From Pseudoalteromonas luteoviolacea (lineage in GTDB: Bacteria; Pseudomonadota; Gammaproteobacteria; Enterobacterales; Alteromonadaceae), in assembly GCF_001696455.1 (NCBI RefSeq), contig NZ_MAUJ01000001.1, positions 868,001 to 932,000 on the forward strand: DNA of 64,000 nucleotides, given 5' to 3'. The translations under genes and the position numbers were made by a program. Each line of letters begins with the position of its first letter. The stretch's first letter is position 1. The notes below the pieces were generated by a model. It searched no databases, was not told the DNA's origin, and was given only the letters and a program-made list of their open reading frames with translations. This document shows, in pieces, positions 8,865 through 18,254 of this stretch.

Positions 8865-9875
8865 CTAACGAGTGAGTTCACCTCTTAAATCGTCTTGCAT
8901 CAAGTGGCGAATTGTTTCTAATTCAAGCGCTTGGCTAAATAAGTAATGTAGTTTAGTGAGACAGGCCTCCAAGGTCATATCGTAACCACTGATCACACCA
9001 CAATTCAGTAGGGCATTACCTGTCGCATATCCCCCCATATTAACTTGGCCTTGAATGCACTGGGTGAGGTTAACAATAACAACACCGCGTTCTGAGGCTG
9101 CTCTCAGCGCATCGAGTATCTCTTTTTGTTGCGGCGCGTTACCTACACCAAAGCTCAGTAAAATCAACGCTTTTACGTCACTTGAAAGAACGTTTTCAAC
9201 CATGTTAGCGCTTATCCCTGGGTAAAGGTGTAACACAGCAATGGGTTGCGATTTAATAGACGTGACTTCAAGCTCTTGATCAACGTAAGGGCTCAGTTTA
9301 CCTTCTTGCAATTGAATGTTAATCCCAACTTGGGCAAGCGGAGGCAAGTTTGGTGAAGCAAATGCATCGAAACCATCGGCATGTGCCTTCAATGCTCTAT
9401 TTCCCCGAAACAATTTATTATTAAAAAATAAACTCACCTCGGCAATAGGATAATTGGCAGCGAGGTACATCGCATTGAGTAGATTTACCTGACCATCGGA
9501 TCTTAATTGTGACAAGGGAATTTGTGAACCAGTAACGATAATTGGCTTTGTTAAATTTTCAAACATAAAAGACAAAGCAGAGGCTGTATAGGCCATTGTA
9601 TCTGTACCATGGAGCACAACAAATCCATCATAGTCATTGTATTTTGACTTGATGTCTTCTGCAATTAACTGCCAGTGTTTTGGCGACATGTCTGAAGAGT
9701 CTATCAGTGGGCAGTATTCGTGAATGTCGAATAACGGCATTTCTTCACGGGTGAACTCGGCGTTATTTTTTACCGTTTCAGTTAGGTAACCAGCAACAGG
9801 CACGTAGCCTCTGCTAGATTGTTTCATACCAATTGTACCACCTGTATAGGCAATGTAGATTTTTTTTCTTTTCAT
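8865..9875 (-). CDS. ansA: type I (cytoplasmic) L-asparaginase
   Basis: L-asparaginase hydrolyses asparagine to aspartate and ammonia in the cytoplasm. Two active-site threonine motifs are visible: YTGGTIGM near the N terminus and VVLHGTDTMAYTASALSF around residues 87-104. HADGFDAFASPNLPP is also typical of AnsA. The start aligned with E. coli is ATG 9875 (MKRKKIYIAYTGG), giving 336 residues. That ATG directly abuts the T tract of a hairpin and has no Shine-Dalgarno sequence. An in-frame ATG at 9941, with AAGG close by, would add 22 residues encoded through the hairpin, so the true start is unresolved. It follows sppA in the same direction. Confidence 0.93.
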   Translation of the reverse strand: MKRKKIYIAYTGGTIGMKQSSRGYVPVAGYLTETVKNNAEFTREEMPLFDIHEYCPLIDSSDMSPKHWQLIAEDIKSKYNDYDGFVVLHGTDTMAYTASALSFMFENLTKPIIVTGSQIPLSQLRSDGQVNLLNAMYLAANYPIAEVSLFFNNKLFRGNRALKAHADGFDAFASPNLPPLAQVGINIQLQEGKLSPYVDQELEVTSIKSQPIAVLHLYPGISANMVENVLSSDVKALILLSFGVGNAPQQKEILDALRAASERGVVIVNLTQCIQGQVNMGGYATGNALLNCGVISGYDMTLEACLTKLHYLFSQALELETIRHLMQDDLRGELTR

Positions 9876-9904
9876 AAAAAAGCCCAGAAACATTTCTGGG
9901 CTTA
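9876..9904 (-). terminator. terminator-like hairpin between sppA and ansA
   Basis: On the minus strand AAGCCCAGAAA / TTTCTGGGCTT is an 11-bp perfect inverted repeat followed by six T that run straight into the ansA ATG. It has all the marks of an intrinsic terminator for sppA, but it occupies the place where the ansA ribosome-binding site should be. Confidence 0.75.
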
Positions 9905-9962
9905 GTATATCAACTGCAGCATCACATTGCAGTTTATTCATCAACCTTATGTGTGATGGACA

Positions 9963-11840
9963 CTACTGTGCCACGTTACACATGGTGCAGACACTATATA
10001 TACTGTTAGGGTCGTTATAAAGTTCAATCATTTTTGCGCTTTTCTGAACTTGCTCAAACAGTTGGTTCACGCCTTGTTTTGTAATAACCTGAAGTGGGTC
10101 AGTTGATTGCACTTCATTTTCAAGGAAAGATTGTACTATCTGGGCACCAAAAATTTGCTGCATTAATAGTTCCTTTTCAGAAAGCGTTTGCTCAACGGTG
10201 ATCACGTCGTAATGCTCTAGGCTCGCTAAACTGGCGGCAGCTTCAACAGCTTGCTGTTTGGAGCCCAATTTATCAATAAGGCCAAATTCCAATGCATGAG
10301 GTGCCAACCAAACTCGGCCTTGAGCAACTTCATTTACGGCGTCTTTTGTTAAGTTTCTAGACTCAGAAATCATAGATAGGAACTTATCATATGCATCTTC
10401 AATGCTCATTTGAATAATGTCTGCGTACTCGGGGTCTAGACCTCGAGATACTGACGACGACTTAAGTTCTGTTGTTGCTACGCCATCTGAATAAACACCC
10501 AGCTCTTTTAAAGAATTCTCAAAAGTGAAGATAGTACCAAAAATACCGATAGAGCCTGTAATTGTACTTGGAGACGCCCAAATTTCATTTGCCGAAGCTG
10601 CAATCCAATATCCGCCTGATGCAGCTACAGAGCCCATTGACGCGACGATTGGTTTTCCAGCTGCTTTGATGGCTAAAACTTCATTACGAATCTTTTCAGA
10701 AGCAAACATACTACCACCGCCTGAATCGATACGAAGGACAACAGCCTTTACTTTGTCATCTAAGCGGGCTTTACGTAGTAGGGCGGCAGTTGAATCACCG
10801 CCGATGACGCCAGCTTTTTGTTTACCGTCCACAATATGACCTTTCGCAACCACAATCGCAACTTTGTCGGAAATTGGGTTAGGGAAGTTCTTAAATCCAG
10901 AGATTGATGTGAGGTAATCACTGTATTTGACTTGTTTGTATTCGCTGCCGTTGTTTTGCTTTCCAACAAGATTAACGATTTTGCTATTGAACTCTTGATC
11001 TGTTTCTAGTCTATCAACCCAACCGTATTTAAGTGCAAACTGTCCAGAGTCTCCAGAAACCGTCTCCATTTTGTCACTAAGCTGAGAGAGTGTTTCGTCA
11101 AAGTTTTGCATATCAAAAGGTCTTTTGGCAGACACATCTTCTTTATACTGTGCCCAAAGACTATCTAGCCACAACTTGTTTGCTTCTTTTGCGGCTTCTG
11201 ACATGTCGTTTCTAATAAATGGCTCCACAGCTGATTTATAGGTTCCTACACGGAAGATGTGCTGTGTTATCTTCAATTTATCCAAAGCATCTTTAAAGTA
11301 CATTGGATAAGTACCAAAGCCGCTCAGACTAACAGCACCATATGGGTGCATCGAAATTTCGTTCGCACTCGCAGCTAAGTAATATTGTGTTTGCGTAAAG
11401 TAAGGGCTGTGGGCATAAACTGGTTTGCCAGTCTCTTTGAACGCTTCAAGCGCATTGGTAATATCACGAAGTTTATCAAGGTGTCCGTGATGGAGGTGTC
11501 TAAGATCTAGGGTGATGGCGCGAATGCGAGCATCTTGTGCTGCAGCATTAACAACTTTTACAACATCATCAACCAAGATTTCTGTGGGCATGTCTTTAGA
11601 GCCCATAGCATCTGTAAGCGCAGCGTCTAGTGGGTCAACATAAGTCAACTGTTCGACTAAAACACCCGACAAGTTTAACCTTAAAACACTGTCCTGCGGC
11701 ACTAAGATTTCTTCTTCCGACGACATTATTGCAGCAATAAAGACGACAATAAGCGCGACAAAGACAAAGTTTACTATTAGCCTGCGTGAAAAGTTCAGCG
11801 CATGCCAGATACCTTTAAATAGTTTTGCGATCAACTTCAA
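9963..11840 (-). CDS. sppA: signal peptide peptidase SppA, 67-kDa type
   Basis: SppA is a membrane-anchored serine protease that degrades cleaved signal peptides in the inner membrane. The 625-residue length matches the double-domain enterobacterial form (618). A single membrane segment lies at residues about 21-40. The catalytic dyad is visible: Lys202 in RVGTYKSAVEP and Ser408 in SVAASGGYW, close to Lys209 and Ser409 of E. coli. SPSTITGSIGIFG follows. The stop is 21 bases from the upstream alternative start of ansA. The C terminus contains two Cys in a CTMC pair, which I cannot interpret. Confidence 0.96.
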   Translation of the reverse strand: MKLIAKLFKGIWHALNFSRRLIVNFVFVALIVVFIAAIMSSEEEILVPQDSVLRLNLSGVLVEQLTYVDPLDAALTDAMGSKDMPTEILVDDVVKVVNAAAQDARIRAITLDLRHLHHGHLDKLRDITNALEAFKETGKPVYAHSPYFTQTQYYLAASANEISMHPYGAVSLSGFGTYPMYFKDALDKLKITQHIFRVGTYKSAVEPFIRNDMSEAAKEANKLWLDSLWAQYKEDVSAKRPFDMQNFDETLSQLSDKMETVSGDSGQFALKYGWVDRLETDQEFNSKIVNLVGKQNNGSEYKQVKYSDYLTSISGFKNFPNPISDKVAIVVAKGHIVDGKQKAGVIGGDSTAALLRKARLDDKVKAVVLRIDSGGGSMFASEKIRNEVLAIKAAGKPIVASMGSVAASGGYWIAASANEIWASPSTITGSIGIFGTIFTFENSLKELGVYSDGVATTELKSSSVSRGLDPEYADIIQMSIEDAYDKFLSMISESRNLTKDAVNEVAQGRVWLAPHALEFGLIDKLGSKQQAVEAAASLASLEHYDVITVEQTLSEKELLMQQIFGAQIVQSFLENEVQSTDPLQVITKQGVNQLFEQVQKSAKMIELYNDPNSIYSVCTMCNVAQ

Positions 11841-12074
11841 TGTGATTCCTCTGAATATAGTACCTAAATACTCTCAATTAATATCATAACTTAGTTGTGA
11901 GCTGAGTGTTACACCTAAAACGTAACGAAGTATTAATTTCCGTACATATTTGAATAATTGACGAAAGATTCAAGGTTTCTACAACCTATGAATAAATAAT
12001 TTACGCTTTTTACTTGCCAAAATTTTGAAATTGGTTAATGTTCACAGGTAAGACCAGTTACATTGGGGCGAGCA

Positions 12075-14036
12075 ATGTTAGAACAAAAACTACAACTTAA
12101 AAATTCTGAGCTACGTAACCGCTTGGTCATGGGATCAATGCATACAGGATTAGAAGAGGGGTGGCACAATCGAAAAAGGCTTCGCGCTTTTTATGAGGAG
12201 CGTGCAAAAGGGGGCGTCGGCCTAATTATTACAGGTGGGTATAGCCCTAACTTGCGTGGTAAATTAACCCCTATCTCTTCCTCTTTCAATAGTCGCTATG
12301 ATGTTATTAAGCATCGAGCATACACCGATGTTGTGCATCAGTACGACGGTAAAATCTGCCTGCAATTATTGCATGCGGGTAGGTACGCTTATCACCCTTT
12401 TAATGTCGGACCGAGTCCGATAAAAGCACCGATTAATCCTTACACGCCCAAATCTATGTCTTTGGGCATGATCAAACAAACCATAAAAGATTTTGCTAAG
12501 TCAGCTTATATGGCTGAAAAAGCTGGATACGATGGCGTTGAGATCATGGGCTCAGAAGGCTATTTAATTAATGAATTTATGGCACCACATACAAATCAAC
12601 GGGAAGATGAGTATGGTGGTTCACTAGAGAATCGAATGCGTTTGGCGGTCGATATTGTCAAAGCAGTTCGAGCGAGAGTGTCAGATAAATTTATCATCGT
12701 CTTTAGACTGTCAGTGATGGATCTGGTGCCAAATGGCTCTACGTCTGATGAAGTAACTGTGCAAGCAAAAGCGCTTGAGTCCGCTGGCGTTGATATTCTA
12801 AATACAGGGATTGGTTGGCATGAAGCGCGTGTTCCAACCATTGCAAGTATGGTGCCTCCTGGAGCATTCAGAGAAGCATCAAAACGACTGAAAGATGTCG
12901 TAGACATACCCGTTGTCGCTGTAAATAGAATTAATACTCCGGATCTCGCTAATAACATTTTAGATAAAGGTGAAGCTGATTTAATTTCTATGGCAAGGCC
13001 ACTTCTCGCTGATCCAGAGTTTTTCAACAAGTATGCACAAAATCGATCTGAACAAATCAATATTTGTATAGGGTGTAATCAGGGGTGTTTAGATCATGTA
13101 TTTAAAGGCAAGCGAGCGACTTGCTTGGTGAATCCACAAGCGGGTTTTGAGCTAGATTACCCGCTTGAAAAAACGAAAGCCCCAAAAAGTGTGTTGGTTG
13201 TTGGTGCTGGACCTGCTGGCTTATCGGCAAGTTGCTACTTGGCACAAAAGGGTCACAACGTAACGTTAATTGATAAAAATGAGCACGCGGGTGGTCAATT
13301 TAACCTAGCCATGCGCATCCCAGGAAAAGAAGATTTTAAGTTAGCACTTAAATATTTCTTAAATGAGGTTGCAAGGCTGGACGTAAATATGGAACTTGGG
13401 CGTGAATATAGCGAGCAACTTGGTAGTCAATTTGATGAGGTTGTTTTCGCAACTGGCGTCAGCCCTCGTTTATCAAAAATCGAGTGCAGTGATGGCAAAC
13501 GCGTATTGGCTTATGATGAAGTCATTCGCAAAGAGGTAGAGATAGGAAATAAAATAGCCATTTTAGGTGCTGGTGGCATAGGCTTTGATATGGTGGCATT
13601 TCTTACAGAACCTGAAAATCAAAGTATCGAAGACTTCAAGAGCCAGTGGGGAATCGAGCAAAATGTTTCGCCTTCAAAAGAAACGCGTAAACTTTACATG
13701 TTAAAACGCAGTGCAGGTCGATTTGGCTCTGGTCTTGGTAAAACCACAGGGTGGATCCATCGAGCTGTTGCAAAGCATCATCAAGTAGAGCAGATTGCAG
13801 GTTGTGAATATATTTCTTTTTCCAATCAGGGCTTGGTTGTACGCATTGGTGAAAAAGAGCAAATATTAGATGTCGATACGGTGATCGCTTGTATAGGCCA
13901 AACGTCTAACGAAAACGACTTTGATCGAGAAAAGCTACCTGACAACCATCATATTATAGGTGGCGCGCTGCTAGCGAGTGCAATTGACGCTAAACGCGCG
14001 ATTTTTGAAGCACTTCAAGTCGCCAGAAAGATATAG
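12075..14036 (+). CDS. fadH: 2,4-dienoyl-CoA reductase (NADPH)
   Basis: FadH reduces 2,4-dienoyl-CoA during beta-oxidation of unsaturated fatty acids, using FMN, FAD and a 4Fe-4S cluster. The N-terminal Old-Yellow-Enzyme barrel begins NRLVMGSMHTGLEEG. The iron-sulfur cysteines are Cys331, Cys334, Cys338 and Cys350, each three residues earlier than in the E. coli enzyme. The C-terminal NAD(P)/FAD half begins SVLVVGAGPAGLSAS, with a second Rossmann loop ILGAGGIGFD. I chose ATG 12075 (653 residues) over the TTG at 12063 because it follows GGGGCGAG and fits the family start. A terminator follows, so the gene appears to be single. Confidence 0.96.
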   Translation: MLEQKLQLKNSELRNRLVMGSMHTGLEEGWHNRKRLRAFYEERAKGGVGLIITGGYSPNLRGKLTPISSSFNSRYDVIKHRAYTDVVHQYDGKICLQLLHAGRYAYHPFNVGPSPIKAPINPYTPKSMSLGMIKQTIKDFAKSAYMAEKAGYDGVEIMGSEGYLINEFMAPHTNQREDEYGGSLENRMRLAVDIVKAVRARVSDKFIIVFRLSVMDLVPNGSTSDEVTVQAKALESAGVDILNTGIGWHEARVPTIASMVPPGAFREASKRLKDVVDIPVVAVNRINTPDLANNILDKGEADLISMARPLLADPEFFNKYAQNRSEQINICIGCNQGCLDHVFKGKRATCLVNPQAGFELDYPLEKTKAPKSVLVVGAGPAGLSASCYLAQKGHNVTLIDKNEHAGGQFNLAMRIPGKEDFKLALKYFLNEVARLDVNMELGREYSEQLGSQFDEVVFATGVSPRLSKIECSDGKRVLAYDEVIRKEVEIGNKIAILGAGGIGFDMVAFLTEPENQSIEDFKSQWGIEQNVSPSKETRKLYMLKRSAGRFGSGLGKTTGWIHRAVAKHHQVEQIAGCEYISFSNQGLVVRIGEKEQILDVDTVIACIGQTSNENDFDREKLPDNHHIIGGALLASAIDAKRAIFEALQVARKI

Positions 14037-14047
14037 AATATCTAAGA

Positions 14048-14079
14048 TAAAAAATCGGCTCGAGATGGCCGATTTTTTT
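14048..14079 (+). terminator. fadH terminator
   Basis: AAATCGGC and GCCGATTT form the stem, followed by a run of T, a few bases after the fadH stop. Confidence 0.9.
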
Positions 14080-14148
14080 ATGCTGCAATAAAACTTAATG
14101 TGGTTCGGTCTACACTGTATGAATATCCTTAAAAGTGTAGATCTTCCT

Positions 14149-14838
14149 ATGATTAAAAAAATCCAATCTATTTATCAAGCTAGCGTAGAAAAAACTGAAA
14201 TTATGAGCGGCCTTGCACCTTTGTTGCTTAGGCTAATCATAGCGCCAGTGATGATCATTGCAGGCTATAATAAGCTCAACCTTAGTAAAGAGGACGCAGG
14301 CTTGTTCGAAAGCTTGCTTGCAGATGAAAACGTTGTTGCTTGGTTTGGCAATGCAGATTGGGGGCTTGGCTTACCCTTTCCAGACCTGTTGGCTTTTCTT
14401 GCGGGTTGGACCGAATTTTTGGGTGGGTGGCTGATTTTATTAGGCCTGCTAACAAGGTTAGTATCAATTCCGTTAATGGTTACCATGTTTGTTGCTGCGA
14501 CTCAGGTACACTGGCATAACGGCTGGTTTTCAGTTGCGCCAGCAAATCCGGATACCAGTGCTGCACAAGTTTTCGCATGGTTAGGTAGTGACACTGCGCA
14601 AAAAAGCTTAGAGAACAGCCTTGAAGTGGCGGAGCGATTAGATCGTATCAAATCAATTGTTAGCACCCATGGTTTTCCTGAGTACCTATATGAGAAGGGC
14701 AATATCGTGGTGTTGAATAACGGGATTGAATTTGCAGCGATTTACTTTGCCATGCTACTGAGTCTATTTTTTACTGGGGGAGGGCGTTTCTTTAGTTTAG
14801 ATTACTGGTTATCTCGCAAGTTAGGTGGCAATGACTGA
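14149..14838 (+). CDS. DoxX-family membrane protein
   Basis: The protein has DoxX-type transmembrane helices: the first near LLLRLIIAPVMIIAGYNKL, a second around LAFLAGWTEFLGGWLILLGL, then PLMVTMFVAATQVHWHNGW and a last helix near the C terminus. The conserved G-Y-x-K of helix 1 and the E-x-x-G-G of helix 2 are present. DoxX proteins are small integral membrane proteins often linked to redox or thiol homeostasis, but no reaction can be assigned. ATG 14149 gives 229 residues. ATGs at 14098 and 14119 would add short tails; none has a good ribosome-binding site, so the start is uncertain. Confidence 0.85.
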   Translation: MIKKIQSIYQASVEKTEIMSGLAPLLLRLIIAPVMIIAGYNKLNLSKEDAGLFESLLADENVVAWFGNADWGLGLPFPDLLAFLAGWTEFLGGWLILLGLLTRLVSIPLMVTMFVAATQVHWHNGWFSVAPANPDTSAAQVFAWLGSDTAQKSLENSLEVAERLDRIKSIVSTHGFPEYLYEKGNIVVLNNGIEFAAIYFAMLLSLFFTGGGRFFSLDYWLSRKLGGND

Positions 14839-14843
14839 AAAAT

Positions 14844-14873
14844 TTAAGGGAAAGGACTAAACTTTCCCTTTTA
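14844..14873. terminator. hairpin after the DoxX gene
   Basis: AAGGGAAAG and CTTTCCCTT form a perfect 9-bp stem with a seven-base loop, followed by TTAG. The flanking A and T runs would let it work in both directions. Confidence 0.75.
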
Positions 14874-14920
14874 GTTCACGTTAGAATAGCAATCGTTTGT
14901 TTATTAGTAAGGAATTTCAA

Positions 14921-15469
14921 ATGGATGCAATAGAGCTATTGCTGACTCGACAATCGGATAGCAAATTGTCCTTTCCTGGTCCTAGTGAGTCTCAATTGGA
15001 GATAATTAAAAAAGCGGCGTTAAAAGTGCCAGATCATGGCGGACTCGCACCTTGGAAGTTTATCGTTGTGAATGAAGATGCACGAGATAAACTTGGCGAA
15101 ATATACTACAAGGCCGCAGTCGAAGAAAACCAAGAAGAACGGACCATTTCTCGTGCTAAAGAGTTACCTCACCGTGCCCCGATGATGATCATTGCGGTAT
15201 CACCTTATCAAGAGCATCCAAAAGTCCCGAGAATCGAACAGATTGAAAGTGCAGCGTGTGCTTGTTTTGCGATGCAGCAGGCAGCATTTGCACAGCACCT
15301 TTCTGGTGTGTGGCGAACAGGCTTTTTTGCTCAAAGTGCGACAGTAAAAAAAGAGCTGGGGCTTAGCGAGAAAGATGAGATTGTAGGCTACTTATACCTT
15401 GGTACACCAACGGTGCAATGTACAAAACCAGTTCGTCACGAACCGTCATCTTTTTTCACAGACTTATAA
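14921..15469 (+). CDS. YdjA-like NAD(P)H nitroreductase
   Basis: This 182-residue protein matches the small YdjA class of FMN-dependent nitroreductases in length and motifs: an N-terminal LLLTRQSD, KVPDHGGLAPWKFIVV (the FMN-binding loop), and the C-terminal WRTGFFAQSATVKKELGL and GYLYLGTPT. It should reduce nitro or quinone compounds with NAD(P)H in the cytoplasm. ATG 14921 is preferred over TTG/ATG starts further upstream because AAGG precedes it by eight bases and MDAIELLLTRQS fits the family. It lies 12 bases before upp and is probably co-transcribed with it. Confidence 0.92.
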   Translation: MDAIELLLTRQSDSKLSFPGPSESQLEIIKKAALKVPDHGGLAPWKFIVVNEDARDKLGEIYYKAAVEENQEERTISRAKELPHRAPMMIIAVSPYQEHPKVPRIEQIESAACACFAMQQAAFAQHLSGVWRTGFFAQSATVKKELGLSEKDEIVGYLYLGTPTVQCTKPVRHEPSSFFTDL

Positions 15470-15481
15470 CGAGAGGCTTCT

Positions 15482-16114
15482 ATGGCACTACATGTTGTTG
15501 AACATCCGCTGCTACAACACAAGGTTGGACTTTTGCGTGAACATGGCATCTCGACTAAGAAATTTCGTGAGTTGGTCTCAGAGGTTGGTAACTTACTTAC
15601 CTATGAAGCGACACGAGAGCTGACTACAGAAACGAAGACTATCAAAAGTTGGACGGGTGAAGATTTAAACGTACAAGAAATTAAAGGTAAGAAAATTACG
15701 CTTGTGCCAATTTTGCGAGCAGGTCTTGGTATGCTTGATGGCGTAATGCAATTATTGCCTGCAGCCAAAATCAGTGTAGTTGGACTACAGCGTAACGAAG
15801 AAACTCTCGAGCCCGTATCATACTTTGAAAAGTTAGTCGGTAATTTGGAGTCGAGAAAAGCGCTGGTTGTTGATCCAATGCTAGCAACGGGTGGCTCTTT
15901 AATAGCGACGATAGACCTACTTAAAAAGTCAGGCTGTAAAAACATTACTGCTATTGTGTTAGTGGCGGCGCCAGAGGGCGTGGAAGCTGTTGAAAAAGCC
16001 CATCCAGATGTCGATGTTTATACGGCAGCACTGGATAGTCACTTAAATGAGCAAGGTTATATTGTGCCGGGCCTTGGCGATGCAGGCGATAAAATATTTG
16101 GCACTCAGATATAG
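15482..16114 (+). CDS. upp: uracil phosphoribosyltransferase
   Basis: Upp joins uracil and PRPP to form UMP in pyrimidine salvage. The 210-residue length matches E. coli (208). Motifs include [14 protein letters not shown], the PRPP-binding [17 protein letters not shown], and the C-terminal uracil-binding [22 protein letters not shown] precedes the ATG. The gene starts 12 bases after the nitroreductase stop and ends before a strong shared terminator. Confidence 0.97.
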   Translation: MALHVVEHPLLQHKVGLLREHGISTKKFRELVSEVGNLLTYEATRELTTETKTIKSWTGEDLNVQEIKGKKITLVPILRAGLGMLDGVMQLLPAAKISVVGLQRNEETLEPVSYFEKLVGNLESRKALVVDPMLATGGSLIATIDLLKKSGCKNITAIVLVAAPEGVEAVEKAHPDVDVYTAALDSHLNEQGYIVPGLGDAGDKIFGTQI

Positions 16115-16180
16115 CAGTTGGCACTAGAAAGCTTATGTAAGTTTCCGTGTTAAAGCACGCGGCGCAAATGCCGACGTTTT

Positions 16181-16214
16181 AATAGGCTGAATGATTTCTT
16201 CAGCCTATTTTATT
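16181..16214. terminator. bidirectional terminator between upp and the VTT gene
   Basis: AATAGGCTGAA and TTCAGCCTATT form an 11-bp stem followed by TTATTTT. The stem's leading A run gives a T tract on the minus strand as well. The convergent gene's stop codon adjoins it. Confidence 0.85.
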
Positions 16215-16895
16215 TTAACTATCTATTGAACATCCTAGCTTTTTTATCGTTTTTGAATTTAACCTTTTGTAGGCCCACCAACTCAACCAAAGAAAGCCAG
16301 TTAAACCGATTGCAGTATAAATTGCAGGTTTTGGATTTTCCAAAGTGCTTATTGAACCTGCATAGGCCGCAATTATTGAATAGGGAATAATGCTAATTAG
16401 CCAGCAAGTTAAAAATGTTTTAAACGGCATTTTTGTCATCCCCGCCATACACGCACTGACTTCTGGTAATATTGGTGAGGCGCGAGACAGTAAAATAACC
16501 ACAGGTCCTCTAGTTTTAAAGTTTGAAATTGCTAAAGATTTTTCTTCTTCTGTTTTTAGCAATTTATCTATCAACACATGGCCGTAAATTAAACTTATCC
16601 AATACCCGCCCAGCCCAGCTAGCAACATACCTGTTATGGCACTAACAGCTCCTAAAGTGGGTCCGATGAAATAACCAGCCAGTATAATTAAGGTAAGAGT
16701 AGGTACTGCGACAAACAAATCGAGTACTAGCAGTGCAATGATGATGGCTGCCACAAGATATGAATTGAGTGATTGAGCATGCGTTAACCAGTTTTTTATG
16801 GCGTCGATACTAAGTAAGCCACTGATTTTCAGAACAACAAAAGTGCATGCAAAAAAGCATATTAGAACAAACATTAGCTTTAATATTGGCTTCAT
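16215..16895 (-). CDS. VTT-domain (TVP38/TMEM64, DedA-like) membrane protein
   Basis: The 226-residue protein has about six hydrophobic segments. Its VTT-domain core contains GPVVILLSRASPILPEVS and the following glycine- and Pro-containing helices. Proteins of this superfamily are thought to scramble or flip lipids in membranes; the exact substrate here is unknown. I chose ATG 16895 because GGAGAG lies seven bases upstream; the TTG at 16907 has none. It is the last gene of an SDR-DUF2141-VTT operon, 20 bases after the DUF2141 stop. Confidence 0.85.
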   Translation of the reverse strand: MKPILKLMFVLICFFACTFVVLKISGLLSIDAIKNWLTHAQSLNSYLVAAIIIALLVLDLFVAVPTLTLIILAGYFIGPTLGAVSAITGMLLAGLGGYWISLIYGHVLIDKLLKTEEEKSLAISNFKTRGPVVILLSRASPILPEVSACMAGMTKMPFKTFLTCWLISIIPYSIIAAYAGSISTLENPKPAIYTAIGLTGFLWLSWWAYKRLNSKTIKKLGCSIDS

Positions 16896-16915
16896 TGTGC
16901 TCTCCAATTGTCGGT

Positions 16916-17356
16916 TTAAGGGTATCGAAGGGTAATTTGTACTGGGTTAGACAACCCAGACAGAGTCAGTTTTGCATCTTTAAATTTGGGGGCTCCCCGC
17001 CAACTAATTGTGACGCCATTAGAAAAGCCAAGGCCTTCTGCTGGTACTATACCTGTCCAGTTCTTGGTTGTTTTTCTGGAGTTATCTTCATCGTGTAATA
17101 CTTTGATTGCAAACTCAGAAATAGGTACGGACAGCCTTACGTTATGCGTGGCCTGATTAGGGGCTAGGTAAATGGTTTTGAGTGCTTTTTCATGGTTAAT
17201 GGGAAAGCCATCTTTTCCGAACAGCATCACCATAATTTGTCCTTTTCGTGATGTATCTATACCGTTTACTTTTACCTCAATGGTGTGTGCGAGTGTGGAA
17301 TGTGCCATCATAGTGAATGCGCTCGATATAACTAAAGTGTGAAGTATATTTGTCAT
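16916..17356 (-). CDS. DUF2141-family periplasmic protein
   Basis: A 146-residue exported protein with a signal peptide ending near LAHTIEV. It carries the DUF2141 pattern: a beta-sandwich with a VMLFGKDGFPIN strand, FAIKVLHDEDNS, and the conserved PAEGLGFSNG followed by GAPKFKDAKLTL. The family has no established function. It begins two bases after the SDR gene ends and precedes the VTT gene, so it belongs to the same operon. Confidence 0.85.
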   Translation of the reverse strand: MTNILHTLVISSAFTMMAHSTLAHTIEVKVNGIDTSRKGQIMVMLFGKDGFPINHEKALKTIYLAPNQATHNVRLSVPISEFAIKVLHDEDNSRKTTKNWTGIVPAEGLGFSNGVTISWRGAPKFKDAKLTLSGLSNPVQITLRYP

Positions 17357-17358
17357 AA

Positions 17359-18093
17359 TTAAGACCTTTTCAAAAGTTTCTTAGCAAGAGAAGGGGACAA
17401 AGCTATCAAAATTCTAAGTAGCTTAACTTTACCAATGTCATTGATTGTGCTTTGTTTTTCTAAGCCTTTTATAATCTCAATCGCAGCCTGTTTTGAAGTG
17501 AGTTTTGTGCTTTCTCTGCCACTTGTCATTGGTGTGTCGACAAGAGGTAGAAAAGCCTGAAGCACCTTCACGTTCGTATGCTCGAGTTGGTAGTTCAAAC
17601 TTTGCGAGAAAGCATTCATTGCGGCCTTACAGGCGCAATAAATAGCGGAGCTTTTTTTGGGAACCAGAGAGAGTCCTGAGTTAATATTTAAAATGATAGC
17701 GTTTTCAATCGCACTCATTAGGTTTGGGAGAAGCAGGTAAGACAGTGAACAAATCGCGTTTAGGTTAACGTTAATCTCTCGTTCTATCGTATCGTAGTTA
17801 AAATGTGTTTCTGTGAATGTCGGTGTATTTTGAATTGCTGCATTATTAATTAATACGTCAATGACAGGAAACATTTGCTGAATTTTTTGTGCCAGTCCTT
17901 TGTATAGGGTGGATTCGGACAAGTCGGCAGAGAAAACGTGTATATTCTGATGGGCTTTTTCTAATTTGGTTAATCGTTCACTGGGACGGGCTACGACAAT
18001 AATCGTGTTATCGTCGCACAGTAGAGAAACTAATTGACGACCGATGCCAGAGGTACCACCTGTTATTACAATGACTTTATTTACTAGGTTCAA
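17359..18093 (-). CDS. short-chain dehydrogenase/reductase
   Basis: A 244-residue classical SDR. The cofactor loop is TGGTSGIGRQL, NNAA appears at about residue 88, and the catalytic Ser plus Tyr-x-x-x-Lys is in AIYCACKAAMNAF. These enzymes oxidise or reduce a hydroxyl or keto group with NAD(P)(H); the substrate is not evident. It is the first gene of the operon with DUF2141 and VTT, and its promoter faces that of the Crp-like regulator 161 bases away, which may control it. Confidence 0.9.
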   Translation of the reverse strand: MNLVNKVIVITGGTSGIGRQLVSLLCDDNTIIVVARPSERLTKLEKAHQNIHVFSADLSESTLYKGLAQKIQQMFPVIDVLINNAAIQNTPTFTETHFNYDTIEREINVNLNAICSLSYLLLPNLMSAIENAIILNINSGLSLVPKKSSAIYCACKAAMNAFSQSLNYQLEHTNVKVLQAFLPLVDTPMTSGRESTKLTSKQAAIEIIKGLEKQSTINDIGKVKLLRILIALSPSLAKKLLKRS

Positions 18094-18254
18094 AGGTTTG
18101 TCTCCATTTTATGCGATTCGTGCTAATTTATCGTTCGGGCGCAAGGTGTGGCATTAACCTATGTTAAAATTTCAAAATATTTATCGGGCGGTTCGTTAGC
18201 TAGTCTAAATTTGGATTTAGTGCGTATTTAACATAAACATCAAAGTAGAAAATA

